In this document: one piece after another, positions 17,201-24,643 of the stretch
Layout of the letters: the number at the start of each line of letters is the position of its first letter
How positions within the stretch are numbered: the first letter of the stretch is position 1
NCBI RefSeq assembly: GCF_000716335.1
Contig: NZ_KL591020.1
Location: forward strand, 19,250 to 49,349
Direction: 5' to 3'
Source of the DNA: Streptomyces sp. NRRL S-118
GTDB lineage: Bacteria; Actinomycetota; Actinomycetes; Streptomycetales; Streptomycetaceae
Length of the DNA: 30,100 nt
The notes under the pieces: generated by a model
The model's input: only the letters and a program-made list of their open reading frames with translations
Told to the model about the DNA's origin: nothing
The model's database searches: none
Program-made: the position numbers and the translations under genes

Positions 17201-17840
17201 ACGCGTCGACGACCGTGGTGTCACCGCGTGGCACGAGTCTGATGAGCGGACTGACCTCGTGCGAGCAGCTGATCTGCGTGAAGCCCTCCTCCCGCGCGAC
17301 CTCGGCGACCCGCGCCTCGTGGCCGGGATGGCGGTAGCCGTGCAGGAGGACCACGGCGGCGCTGCGCAGGCCGTCCGCGCGGGCGGCCTTGAGGTGCGCG
17401 CGCAGGGGGGCCGGATCGAGCGGGCGGACGACCGCGCCGCGGGCGTCGAGGCGCTCGGGCACCTCGACGACCCGGTCGTACACCGTCTCGGGGAGCAGGA
17501 TGCGCCGGTCGAAGAGGCGCGGCCGGTTCTGGTAGGCGATGCGCAGGGCGTCGCGGAACCCCTCGGTGATGAGCAGGACGGTCGGTTCCCCCCGGCGCTC
17601 CAGCAGGGCGTTGGTGGCGACCGTCGTGCCCATCCTGACGGAGTGGATGCGACCCGCGGGTACGGGTTCGCCGGGGCAGGTCCCGAGCAGCAGCCGGATC
17701 CCGGCGACGGCGGCGTCGCGGTAGCGCTCCGGGTCGTGGGAGAGCAGCTTGCGGGTGACCAGGCTCCCGTCGGGGCGGCGGGCCACGATGTCGGTGAAGG
17801 TGCCGCCCCGGTCGATCCAGAACTCCCAGAGGCCGTTCAC
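14241..17840 (-). CDS. ATP-dependent 5-oxoprolinase / hydantoinase A-B fusion (eukaryotic OPLAH type)
   Basis: A 1199-aa fusion. The HyuA-like half, about 1-680, starts with the sugar-kinase-fold phosphate loop [16 protein letters not shown] at residues 10-25, with [14 protein letters not shown] near 270 and QSNGGL near 240. The HyuB-like half from about 700 carries [34 protein letters not shown] and [12 protein letters not shown]. Full-length fusions of this layout are OPLAH-type 5-oxoprolinases; hydantoinase activity is the main alternative. The start is GTG at 17840 with a GGGGGA abutting it (no spacer). The DRGGTFTD motif near the N-terminus rules out a later start. It faces pxpABC, so the locus carries two unrelated routes for the same reaction. 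Confidence 0.9.
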   Translation of the reverse strand: MNGLWEFWIDRGGTFTDIVARRPDGSLVTRKLLSHDPERYRDAAVAGIRLLLGTCPGEPVPAGRIHSVRMGTTVATNALLERRGEPTVLLITEGFRDALRIAYQNRPRLFDRRILLPETVYDRVVEVPERLDARGAVVRPLDPAPLRAHLKAARADGLRSAAVVLLHGYRHPGHEARVAEVAREEGFTQISCSHEVSPLIRLVPRGDTTVVDAYLSPILRRYVDEVASELSGVRLMFMQSNGGLREAAHFRGKDAVLSGPAGGVVGMARTSRQAGFDRVIGFDMGGTSTDVSHYAGAFERELGTEVAGVRMRAPMMSIHTVAAGGGSVLHFDGRRYRVGPDSAGAVPGPACYRRGGPLTVTDANVMLGRVQPAHFPPVFGPDGDQPLDAAVVRDRFAELAETVRRHTGTAPSPEDVAAGFLEIAVLNMANAVKRISVQRGHDITRYALTSFGGAGGQHACAVADALGINTVLVPPLAGVLSAYGIGLADATAMRERSIEAELDEDTCARVREVCAVLARRTREELRDDGLPDHAISTHARVLLRYAGTDASLPVPLGSAEAMRSAFGAAHRARYAFTMDKPLVVEAVSVEAVGRAGPHGPAGAAQGPRDGGPEQRAVVRMSVAGEVRDAPLYRREDLRPSDTVAGPAVIVEPDATTVVDDGWQASAARTGHLLLTRSRPRPGRTAVGTDVDPVLLEVFNSLFMSIAEQMGVRLENTAHSVNIKERLDFSCALFDADGNLIANAPHIPVHLGSMGESIKEVLRRNRGSLRPGDVYAVNDPYHGGTHLPDVTVVTPVFGPSGELRFLVASRGHHAEIGGITPGSMPAFSRTIHEEGVLFDNWLLVRDGRLREEETRRLLTEGPYPSRDPGTNLADLRAQIAANEKGIEELGRMVDQFGLDVVHAYMRHVRDNAAESVRRIVAGLHDGSYRYETDSGAVIQVAVRVDRERRTAVLDFTGTSPQQPGNTNAPTSVVMAAVLYVFRTLVDDDIPLNSGCLEPLEVRVPEGCMLAPAHPAATVAGNVETSQAVTGALYAALGVQAEGSGTMNNVTFGNDRVQYYETVASGSGAGDGFDGADAVQTHMTNSRLTDPEVLEWRHPVRVDAFAVRHGSGGRGRWHGGNGVVRRIRFLEPMTVALLTGHRRVPPYGMAGGAPGALGENRVERAGGAVETLGGVDVIEVGPGDVLVVATPGGGGYGHLAD

Positions 17841-17897
17841 TCCCCCATTCTGGCGCGGGAGGCGTCCGGGGACACGGGGACGAGGACATCGAGCGGG

Positions 17898-18212
17898 TCA
17901 CCACCAGGGCGGCCCGCACGCCACCTGCGCGCAGTTCGGCACGGTCGGAGACCTCGACGCGGCCGGGCCGCAGTTCCTCCGGCAGCCGCCGCAGCCGCGG
18001 CGGTCGGTGAGGACGCGGTACCTGCCGGTGCCGTGGAGGAGGGGTCCCGGCAGGGTGATCACCCGGCCCTGCGGGGCGTTCCGGTCGCTCGCCACCTCCC
18101 CCGGCACCACCAGAACCGGTTCGTGCCCGGAGGCCTGGTAGCCGCGGCCGAGCTCGTCCAGCGCCGTGCGCAGTCCGCCGGGACGCCGGGGCACGAAGTA
18201 CGCCGGTCGCAC
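17898..18212 (-). pseudogene. GT4 glycosyltransferase, N-terminal relic
   Basis: From the GTG at 18212 the product starts MRPAYFVPRRPGGLRTALDELG and continues HEPVLVVPGE and RVITLPGPLL, a good N-terminus of a GT4 family glycosyltransferase. At about 17995-18010 the reading frame breaks by one base. The following LPEELRPGRVEVSDR block is in another frame, and recognisable sequence ends near 17915. The remaining ~300 residues of a normal enzyme are absent, so this is a dead fragment. Confidence 0.6.
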
Positions 18213-18224
18213 GATGCGCGGGGC

Positions 18225-18434
18225 TCATGCCGCCAGCGCCGTCCGCTCGCGCAGCACCTCGGCGTAGTGCCCGAGCATCCGGTCACCCACGGCGGCCCAG
18301 GTCCTGCCCCCGGCGGCATCGCGGCCGGCTCGCCCGCAGGCCGCCCGCAGGGCATGGTCCGTGGCGAGCCCGGCCACGGCGCCACGGATCGCTTCGGTGT
18401 CGTGCGCGGGCACCGGGAACCCGGTCTTTCCCGC
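18225..18434 (-). pseudogene. GT4 glycosyltransferase, C-terminal relic
   Basis: The last 69 codons of a minus-strand frame read GKTGFPVPAHDTEAIRGAV ... RTWAAVGDRMLGHYAEVL, the standard end of a GT4 glycosyltransferase (the G-x-T-G-F-x-V-P block is the sugar-nucleotide site region). There is no coding sequence for the rest of the enzyme upstream. The fragment ends 12 bases before the N-terminal relic of a second glycosyltransferase, so together they look like the junction of two adjacent GT genes. Confidence 0.6.
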
Positions 18435-18769
18435 GGAGAGGGACCCATGAGTGTGTGGCCGCGACCCCGTACGACCCCGGCACGGCACGGTGCGTCGCGA
18501 ACACGCACGGCCGAGCATGAGGGCCGGACGCCGCCCCCCGCACGCGGGCAAGCATCCTCAGGCAGCAGGGGCCGGGCGCATACGGCCCGCACGCCACGGC
18601 ACCCGAGCACCATCGTCCGGCAGCAGGGGCCCCCGGCACGCCACCGCAGGACACGCGGGCGCGTGCTGTCGGGCAGGAGGGGCCGGACCCGACGGCGCCG
18701 GCACGACGGGCCCCACGCCCGTACAACACCGGGAGCCCGGGCCCCACGCGGGCCGGCCGCTCCGCGGGG
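18435..18769. other. Non-coding region
   Basis: About 335 bases between the glycosyltransferase relic and the HEAT-repeat gene's stop. The base pattern lacks the strong third-position G/C bias of real genes nearby, and I see no RNA gene or repeat. It is probably eroded DNA of the former glycosyltransferase locus. Confidence 0.5.
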
Positions 18770-20188
18770 TCAGACCGCGGGCATGTCGGGGCCTATCCGG
18801 CTGCGCACGGCCGTCTGCACCTCGTCCTCCTCGGCCGGGTCCGCGGCGAGGCGGCGCAACCGCTCGGCGACGCGCACGTCACCGGTCTCGGCGTGCAGGG
18901 CGGCGATCTCCCTGGTGGTCTCCTCGCAGTCCCACAGGCACTCGACGGCGAAGCCGGTGGCGAAGGAGGGGTCGGTCGCGGCGAGGGCACGCGCGGTGCG
19001 CCCGCGCAGCTGGGAGGCCGCGGTCTCCCGGTAGACGTGGCGCAGGACGGGCGCGGCGCAGGCGATCCCGAGCCGGCCGGTCCCGTCGACGAGCGGGTAG
19101 AGCGAGGGGGAATCGGGGCCCTCGGCCCGTACGGCCTCGCGCAGGGCTCCCAGCACCAGGCCGGCGTCCTGGGCGCCGCCCCGGCAGGCGAGCACGCCGG
19201 CCGCCGAGGTGCCGAGCGCGTCCGGCCGGTGCACCCAGCCTCGGGCCCGGTCCACGGCCGCCTCGCCGCACATCCGCTCGAAGGCGGCGACGGCGGCCTC
19301 GGCGACGGTGGAGGAGCCGGCGGCAGCGGCGGCCTCGATCAGGTCCAGGACGGCGGGGTCCTGGATCTCGGCGAGGTAGTGGAGGGCTGCGCAGCGGGCG
19401 CCGTCGGGTCCGCTGCGGGCGGCTTCGACGATCAGGGGCCGGTCCTCGGGACCGGCGACGGCGTTCAGGCAGCGGGCGGCCGGCACATGGAGCACGGAGC
19501 CCCGGTCCAGACCCTCCTGGGCCCAGTCGAAGACCGCTTGCACGCTCCAGCCGGGTCGGGGCCCGCTGGGGCGCATCTGGCGTTGCCACCGGTCGAAGCA
19601 GCCCCGCTCCTGAGCGGCGCGGACCCGGGCGCCGACGGCGTCCCGCCGGTCCTCGGCCCACAGCCGCCACGGGCGGGGCTCGAAGGCGTCGCGCACGGCG
19701 ACGGCGAGCTCGGCGTCGCCCTCCGGGGTGGCCGGGAAGCGGGCGAGCACGGGCACGGCGAGGGTGCGCAGCGCCGAGTCGTCGTCGCGCAGGGCGAGCT
19801 CGTCGAGGGCCCAGGCCCAGTTGGCGCCGGTGGCGGCGTACCTGCGCAGCAGCGCGAGGGCGTCCTCGCGGCCGTACGAGGCGAGGTGGCCCAGTACCGC
19901 GAGGGCGAGCCCGGTGCGTGACTCGTCCGTGTCGAGGTGGTCCTCGGCGCAGAAGAGGTGGGCCTCGATGGCGTCGAGCGCGCCGTGCAGATCCAGGTAC
20001 AGGCGTGCGTAGTAGAGGGAGCGGTTCTCGACCTGCCAGTCCTGGCGGGGGTCGTGGAGAACGCAGTGGTCGAGGGCGGCGAGGGCCTCGGTGCGCGGCG
20101 CGGCGAGCGCGTGCAGCGTGCCGTCGCCTCGGCCCCTCTGCAGCAGGCCGAGCAAGGTGCCGCTCGGCGCTATGACTGGATCGAACAT
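18770..20188 (-). CDS. HEAT-repeat-like helical protein
   Basis: A 472-aa soluble protein built of repeated helix pairs, with helical blocks such as ALAVLGHLASYGREDALALLRR, SALRTLAVPVLARFP, RCAALHYLAEIQDPAVLDLI and STVAEAAVAAFERM. This is the alpha-solenoid pattern of HEAT / PBS-lyase-like repeats, used for binding proteins or peptides. No catalytic motif is seen. The ATG at 20188 has GTGAGG 8 bases before it. Upstream on the same strand lie a GC hairpin, a 33-aa Cys-rich ORF and an ankyrin gene, so all may be co-transcribed. The function is unknown; a scaffold or partner for the small peptide is one possibility (inference). Confidence 0.75.
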   Translation of the reverse strand: MFDPVIAPSGTLLGLLQRGRGDGTLHALAAPRTEALAALDHCVLHDPRQDWQVENRSLYYARLYLDLHGALDAIEAHLFCAEDHLDTDESRTGLALAVLGHLASYGREDALALLRRYAATGANWAWALDELALRDDDSALRTLAVPVLARFPATPEGDAELAVAVRDAFEPRPWRLWAEDRRDAVGARVRAAQERGCFDRWQRQMRPSGPRPGWSVQAVFDWAQEGLDRGSVLHVPAARCLNAVAGPEDRPLIVEAARSGPDGARCAALHYLAEIQDPAVLDLIEAAAAAGSSTVAEAAVAAFERMCGEAAVDRARGWVHRPDALGTSAAGVLACRGGAQDAGLVLGALREAVRAEGPDSPSLYPLVDGTGRLGIACAAPVLRHVYRETAASQLRGRTARALAATDPSFATGFAVECLWDCEETTREIAALHAETGDVRVAERLRRLAADPAEEDEVQTAVRSRIGPDMPAV

Positions 20189-20220
20189 GGAAAATGCCTC
20201 ACATCAAGCTGTCGACGCAA

Positions 20221-20236
20221 CCCCGGGTTCCCGGGG
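20221..20236 (-). terminator. GC hairpin between the 33-aa ORF and the HEAT gene
   Basis: CCCCGGG and CCCGGGG flank two bases, a perfect 7-bp inverted repeat (in practice a 6-bp stem with a 4-base loop). It begins 12 bases after the stop of the small ORF and lies 32 bases before the HEAT gene. It has no U-tract. It could act as a partial terminator, an mRNA-stabilising end for the small ORF, or an attenuator hairpin. Confidence 0.45.
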
Positions 20237-20248
20237 ACCGGTGGGTGC

Positions 20249-20350
20249 CTAGGCCGCGCAGCAACATGTGGAGCCGCCCGTCGTCTTCCGCTTGATGTCG
20301 ACCATCTTCCTCTGCCTCTCGTCGGTGGCCTCCTGCAGGCCCGACGTCAT
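20249..20350 (-). CDS. 33-aa ORF with C-terminal GGSTCCCAA
   Basis: Translated by hand from the minus strand: ATG at 20350, stop TAG at 20249. The first half is polar and charged (QEATDERQRK); the end is KRKTTGGSTCCCAA. Met16 (20305) is an alternative start with a better ribosome site (GAGAGG about 9 bases before), giving an 18-residue peptide. Gly-Gly then a seven-residue Ser/Thr/Cys tail looks like a leader-core precursor. Three successive Cys codons before a stop and a hairpin also match the polycysteine leader ORFs described in mycobacteria. It sits between an ankyrin and a HEAT-repeat gene in the same direction. No RiPP-modifying enzyme is in the window, and it may be chance. Confidence 0.4.
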   Translation of the reverse strand: MTSGLQEATDERQRKMVDIKRKTTGGSTCCCAA

Positions 20351-20419
20351 GATGACCCAGCCATTTCGCCACCGCGACCACATTTACCGTGCGGCTCCCA
20401 CCTGGAGTTCAGCGTCCGT

Positions 20420-20812
20420 TCACCGGGACTCGAACAGCTCCAGGAGGTGTGTCTTCCCAAACATCCTGGCGGTATCCACGGCGGACGGAGTGCCTGCCTC
20501 CGGATCTGCGCCGTGGTCCAGGAGGGCGCGGACGATGTCGTCCTCGCCCTTGAAGACGGCTCCGGCGATCGGGGTCTGGCCCCGGTCGTTGACCCGGTTG
20601 GGGTCGGCGCCGCGCTCCAGCAGGACGGTCACCGCGTCCGCGTTGCCGTGGTAGGCGGCGAGCATCACCAGGCAGTCGCCCTTGTCGTTGGTGAGGTTGG
20701 CGGGCACACCGGCGTCCACGTACGCGGCGAGCGTGTCCGCGTCTCCGTGGCGCGCCAGGTCGAAGACCTTGGACGCCAGCTCGATCACCCCGGGGTCCGG
20801 AGTCTCACTCAT
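20420..20812 (-). CDS. Ankyrin-repeat protein
   Basis: A 130-aa cytoplasmic protein with about three to four ankyrin repeats: DADTLAAYVDAGVPANLTND, KGDCLVMLAAYHGNADAVTVLLERGADPNRVND, RGQTPIAGAVFKGEDDIVRALLDHGADPEAG, then a final half repeat TPSAVDTARMFGKTHLLELF. Such repeats bind other proteins. Start ATG at 20812 with GAAAGGCGG about 9 bases before. It is divergent from smeA and lies 69 bases upstream of the 33-aa ORF, then the HEAT gene, on the same strand. The partner is unknown. Confidence 0.85.
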   Translation of the reverse strand: MSETPDPGVIELASKVFDLARHGDADTLAAYVDAGVPANLTNDKGDCLVMLAAYHGNADAVTVLLERGADPNRVNDRGQTPIAGAVFKGEDDIVRALLDHGADPEAGTPSAVDTARMFGKTHLLELFESR

Positions 20813-21162
20813 CGGACGGACCGCCTTTCACCTTGTTGACCCGGGCCGCGCCGGCCGTGCTGACCTGCATGTACCCGGGTGGACCGGTACGCACGGCGAG
20901 GGCCGCCGTGCGAGTGAACCGACAGGGTACTGCCCGGGCCGGGGCATGACCCGGCCCTCCGGTGGCAAAGATCACCCGGACCGCGTCGGCCGAAGGTCGC
21001 GGGCACGCGCCCGCGCGTCTCATCGGGGTGCGGCGGGAATCCGACATCCGCCATTCAAGTGAAAACTGTGCTTATTCACCCGTTTGCACCTTTTGTCGCA
21101 TAGATACTTGCTGTGAGGCTGGAAGTACTCAAGGTGACTGTCCCCTCACCCAGGAGAATCTC
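20813..21162. other. Divergent intergenic region (ankyrin gene / smeA)
   Basis: 350 bases with no gene I can support. The last 110 bases ahead of smeA are strikingly AT rich for this genome and hold the BldD-type box plus a TAGATA run at 21101-21106 that could be part of a -10. No clear -35/-10 pair with standard spacing is visible, which would fit use of a sporulation sigma factor or activator-dependent transcription. Confidence 0.6.
21058..21080 (+). promoter_or_regulatory. BldD-type operator upstream of smeA
   Basis: AGTGA (21058-21062), 13 bases, TCACC (21076-21080). This is an exact match to the two half-sites of the BldD box, AGTGA(n)mTCACC, within a larger dyad GTGAA-N11-TTCAC. BldD with cyclic di-GMP represses sporulation genes during vegetative growth, and I recall smeA among the reported BldD targets. 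The site lies about 85 bases ahead of the smeA start. Confidence 0.6.
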
Positions 21163-21357
21163 ATGATCCTGTCCATCTCCGGCGTGGTCCTGCTCGGCAT
21201 CATCGTCTTCCTCTTCTTCAAGAAGGACGGGCTCAAGGCCTCCCACGCCCTCGTCTGCGCCCTCTTCGGGTTCTACCTCGCGGGCACGGCCATCGCCCCG
21301 AGCATCACGGCGGGCGGCGCGAGCCTCGCGAGCCTGTTGGGCGGGATCAAGTTCTGA
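21163..21357 (+). CDS. smeA: SmeA, small sporulation membrane protein
   Basis: A 64-aa protein with two hydrophobic helices: residues 1-19 (ILSISGVVLLGIIVFLFF), then a KKDGLK turn, then about 26-47 (ASHALVCALFGFYLAGTAIA), and a short Gly/Ala/Ser tail. ATG 21163 is 5-6 bases after AGGAGA. Size, sequence type and the SffA gene 39 bases downstream match SmeA of S. coelicolor. That protein is made in sporulating aerial hyphae and brings SffA to the septa; mutants are affected in chromosome segregation and spore wall (established knowledge). A BldD-type box lies upstream. The frame is open further upstream, but the strong ribosome site fixes the start. Confidence 0.85.
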   Translation: MILSISGVVLLGIIVFLFFKKDGLKASHALVCALFGFYLAGTAIAPSITAGGASLASLLGGIKF

Positions 21358-21396
21358 CGCCCCCACGACCCCCTTCCACCCCCACAGGAGTACGAC

Positions 21397-22977
21397 GTGG
21401 CCCGGCGACCGCTCCCCCGCATCCCGATTCCCCGCGTTCTCAGCAGCGGCAGCGACCGGATGGCGCGGAGCCGGGAAATCGCGCGCACGGCCGCCGAAGG
21501 CGCCACGGACGTCCTCCATCCACTGATCACGGTCACCCGTGGTCTGCGGAGGCTGGCCGCGGCAGGTCGCGCGAAATGGAGCGCGACTCCCAAGGAACGG
21601 CGCGGTCCCGCGCTGTTCCTTGCCGCGGCCTGCGCAGTGGTCGTGGCGCTCCTCCCGTACGGCCCGCTCCTCGCCCTGATCTCCCTGATGGGTGCGGCGG
21701 CGTGGCACGGGCGTGAGCGCACGGTGGTCAGGACCGGGCCCGACGAGGCCGAGACCGAACGGCTCAAGGCGCTGTACGAGGCCCTGGTGCCGCACTTCTC
21801 CGTGCCCGAGGACCCCGCCCCGCTGTTCACCCACGGCGGGGAGTGGGGGAAGGCCTTCAGTGACTTCGCGTTCGACGGCGACGGCCGGCCGGTCCGGCTG
21901 AGGATCGCGTACCCGGCGTACTTCCCGGACGGGGAGGCGGCCTCCCGGGCCCGCGTCGAGCGGCTGCTGCAAGCCAAGTCGGGGCGCGGGCGCGAGTACC
22001 TCTTCGACTGGGACGAGGAGGGCAACCAGCTGCTCATGCGGGTGTTGCCGGCGCTGCCCACCTCCATCGCGGCACAGCGGTTCGTGACCGCGCCCGGCGA
22101 GACGGTGCTCGGGTTCACGGACGACGACGCGGTGCAGCGGACCATGCCGGTGTGGGAGGGGGACGAACGGCGTGACGCCCCGCCGGTCGTCTGGCGGACG
22201 GGCCCGCGCTCGACGGAACCCCACCTGCTGATCGTGGGCCAGCCCGGCAGCGGCGCCACCTCGCTGCTGCGCTCGATCGCGCTCCAGGCGCTGGAGCACG
22301 GCGACATCCTGATCGTGGACGGCAGCGGCACCGGGGAGTACGCCTGCCTGACCGGCCGCTGCGGTGTGCTGGGCGTCGAATGCGGGCCGGCCGGCGCGCT
22401 CACCAGCCTGGAGTGGGCCGCGCACGAGACGGAACGGCGGCTGATCGCCGCCAACCGGGCGCGGCAGGCGGGCAGGCCCGCTCCCAGCGACACCAAGCGG
22501 CCGCTGTGGATCCTCCTTGACCGGCCCGGTGTCCTCGGGCACCTCGCGGCGGCCGACGGGCGGGTCGACCCCCAGGAACTGCTCCAGGTGCCGCTGCGGC
22601 ACGGGAGGGCGGCGCACGTGACCGTCGTCGTGGCCGAGCAGTTCGACGGCGCCGACGCCCTGACCGAGGCGGTCCGCACGCACACGCGCGCACGTGTCGT
22701 CCTCGGACCAGCCACCCGGGACGAGGCGGAGGCGGTCCTCGGCCGGGCTCCGCACACGACGCCCACTCCCAGCGTGCCGCCCGGACGCGGCTACGCCCGG
22801 CTCGGTACGGGGCCGGTGCTCAGGCTCCAGGTGCCGGCGACGCCCGACCCGTACGACGACGCGACGTCCGACGCGCACCGGCAGGCGGTCCTGGAACTGC
22901 TCCCGGAGCACTCCACGGCGGCCGGCGCACCGGAGATGCACCGGATCGCCGGCCGGCGCCACGAAACGACGGGGTGA
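21397..22977 (+). CDS. sffA: SffA, SpoIIIE/FtsK-like septal protein with altered P-loop
   Basis: A 526-aa protein. One or two membrane helices lie at about 70-103, followed by a linker and an FtsK/SpoIIIE-like ATPase domain from about 265. The P-loop reads GQPGSGATS (281-289) with Ala287 where the essential Lys belongs; a Walker B-like strand is PLWILLDRP. The GTG at 21397 has AGGAG before it. It is in an operon with smeA. SffA localises to sporulation septa through SmeA in S. coelicolor (established knowledge). Without the P-loop Lys, ATP-driven DNA pumping of the FtsK type is doubtful. There is no gamma domain for KOPS recognition visible at the C-terminus. Confidence 0.85.
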   Translation: MARRPLPRIPIPRVLSSGSDRMARSREIARTAAEGATDVLHPLITVTRGLRRLAAAGRAKWSATPKERRGPALFLAAACAVVVALLPYGPLLALISLMGAAAWHGRERTVVRTGPDEAETERLKALYEALVPHFSVPEDPAPLFTHGGEWGKAFSDFAFDGDGRPVRLRIAYPAYFPDGEAASRARVERLLQAKSGRGREYLFDWDEEGNQLLMRVLPALPTSIAAQRFVTAPGETVLGFTDDDAVQRTMPVWEGDERRDAPPVVWRTGPRSTEPHLLIVGQPGSGATSLLRSIALQALEHGDILIVDGSGTGEYACLTGRCGVLGVECGPAGALTSLEWAAHETERRLIAANRARQAGRPAPSDTKRPLWILLDRPGVLGHLAAADGRVDPQELLQVPLRHGRAAHVTVVVAEQFDGADALTEAVRTHTRARVVLGPATRDEAEAVLGRAPHTTPTPSVPPGRGYARLGTGPVLRLQVPATPDPYDDATSDAHRQAVLELLPEHSTAAGAPEMHRIAGRRHETTG

Positions 22978-23137
22978 CGCCGCGGCCCCGCCCGGCCTGC
23001 GACGGCCGAGGCACCGCGATCAGGACAACGACGCGCGCGGCCGCGCCGCTGCCGTGCCGCCCGCGGGCGACGCCGGCCACGCCCCCGAACGCCCACACCG
23101 TCTCCACAGCCCGGCCCCGCGGGGGGCGGCGCGGCGG

Positions 23138-24643
23138 TCACGCCACGAACGTGCGCGGCGACTCCGCCGGAATACCTCCCGTGGCGCCCGACTCCACCAG
23201 GCGGGCCGCCGCGGCGAGGCGGGCCGCCGCCTCGTCGGCGACCGGGCCGCCGACCGTGAACGGCAGCCGTACGTAGCCCTCGAAGGCGCCGTCCACACCG
23301 AAGCGCGGCCCGGACGGCACCCGCACGCCCACGCGCTCGCCCGCCTCGGCGAGGCGGGAGCCGGACAGGCCGCCGGTGCGGACCCACAGGGTGAGCCCGC
23401 CGAGGGGGACGTCGAACTCCCAGCCGGGAAGCTCCCTGCGGACCGCCGCGACCAGCGCGTCCCGGTTCTCGCGCGCCTGCGTGCGCCGCAGGCCGACCGC
23501 CTCCTCCCAGCCGCCCGTGCTCATCAGCCAGGTGACGGCCAGCTGCTCCAGGACCGGCGTCCCGAGGTCGGCGTAGGCACGGGCGGCGACCAGGGAGCGG
23601 ATGACGTCGGGGGCGGCGCGGACCCACCCGATGCGCATCCCGGCCCAGAAGGCCTTGCTGGCGGAGCCGACCGTGAGCACCGTGCTGCCGGCCGGGTCGA
23701 AGGCGCAGACGGGGCGGGGCATCTCCAGCCCGTCCTCCAGGTGCAGCTCCGTCATGGTCTCGTCGACGACGAGCACGGTCCCGGCGGAACGGGCGGCGTC
23801 GACCAGCTGGCGCCGCTGGTCCTCGTCGGCCAGTGCGCCCGTCGGATTGTGGAAGTCCGCGACCACGTAGGCCAGCCGGGGCCCCGCGTCCCGGAACACC
23901 TGCCGCCAGCGGGGCAGGTCCCAGCCCGTCAGCCGCTCGGCCATCGCGACGGGCACGAGGCGGGCGCCGGCCTCCCGCATGAGCTGGAGGATGTTGGCGT
24001 ACGAGGGCGACTCGACGGCGATCCGCTCGCCGCGCCCGGCGAACAGGTGGCAGATGGCGTCGATGGCGCCCATCGCACCGGTCGTGACCATGATCTGCTC
24101 GGGCATCGTCGGGATACCGCGTGCCGTGTAGCGGTCGGCGAGCATCTGCCGCAGCGCGGGCAGCCCGGCCGGGTAGTCGCCGTGCGTGTGGGCGTACGGC
24201 GGAAGCTCCACGAGCGCGCCCTGGACGGCACGGGTCAGCCAGGGCTCGGGCGCCGGCAGCGAGGCGCAGCCCAGGTCGATCATGGAGCCGAGCGACTCGG
24301 GCGGCAGCGGTTCGAGGCCCCGCGCGGGCAGCGGGTTGCCCGCGGGTACGGCGGTCCAGCTGCCGGCGCCGCGCCGGGACTCCAGGAAGCCCTCGGCGCG
24401 CAGCGCCTCGTACGCGGCCGCGACGGTGGTGCGGCTGACGGACAGGGACAGGGCCAGCTCGCGCTCGGCGGGCAGACGCGCCGCGACGGGCACGCGGCCC
24501 TCCAGGACCAGCAGCCGGATGCCGTCGGCGAGCGCGCGGTAGGCGGGCGGCTTACGGGTGCCGGGGCCGGCCGGGCGCGGCTGCTGGGCGTTCAGCTGCC
24601 GGGCCAGTTGGGCGGCACCCACCGCGGAAGTCCATTCGGTCAT
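23138..24643 (-). CDS. MocR-family regulator (GntR helix-turn-helix fused to aminotransferase domain)
   Basis: A 501-aa protein. The GntR winged helix lies at about 30-100 (AYRALADGIRLLVLEG, ERELALSLSVSRTTVAAAYEALRAEGFL). A fold-type I aminotransferase domain follows from about 120, with NPTG (266-269), Asp294 and the PLP lysine Lys330 in the SASK motif, so it should bind pyridoxal phosphate. The ATG at 24643 follows GAGGAAGGTGG; the frame is open upstream to 24742. It is divergent from a YczE-type membrane protein, the arrangement called YczR-YczE in other bacteria, so it probably controls that gene. The effector is unknown. Confidence 0.9.
   Translation of the reverse strand: MTEWTSAVGAAQLARQLNAQQPRPAGPGTRKPPAYRALADGIRLLVLEGRVPVAARLPAERELALSLSVSRTTVAAAYEALRAEGFLESRRGAGSWTAVPAGNPLPARGLEPLPPESLGSMIDLGCASLPAPEPWLTRAVQGALVELPPYAHTHGDYPAGLPALRQMLADRYTARGIPTMPEQIMVTTGAMGAIDAICHLFAGRGERIAVESPSYANILQLMREAGARLVPVAMAERLTGWDLPRWRQVFRDAGPRLAYVVADFHNPTGALADEDQRRQLVDAARSAGTVLVVDETMTELHLEDGLEMPRPVCAFDPAGSTVLTVGSASKAFWAGMRIGWVRAAPDVIRSLVAARAYADLGTPVLEQLAVTWLMSTGGWEEAVGLRRTQARENRDALVAAVRRELPGWEFDVPLGGLTLWVRTGGLSGSRLAEAGERVGVRVPSGPRFGVDGAFEGYVRLPFTVGGPVADEAAARLAAAARLVESGATGGIPAESPRTFVA

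Noticed and set aside
14253..19034. 1593-codon plus-strand open frame
   Set aside because: Antisense shadow of the OPLAH-type gene and part of the HEAT gene, whose minus-strand products carry clear family motifs.
21163..22977. Conjugative-plasmid spd/tra module (small membrane protein plus FtsK-like)
   Set aside because: No integrase, replication gene or att site is nearby. Sequence and order fit smeA-sffA, a chromosomal sporulation operon.
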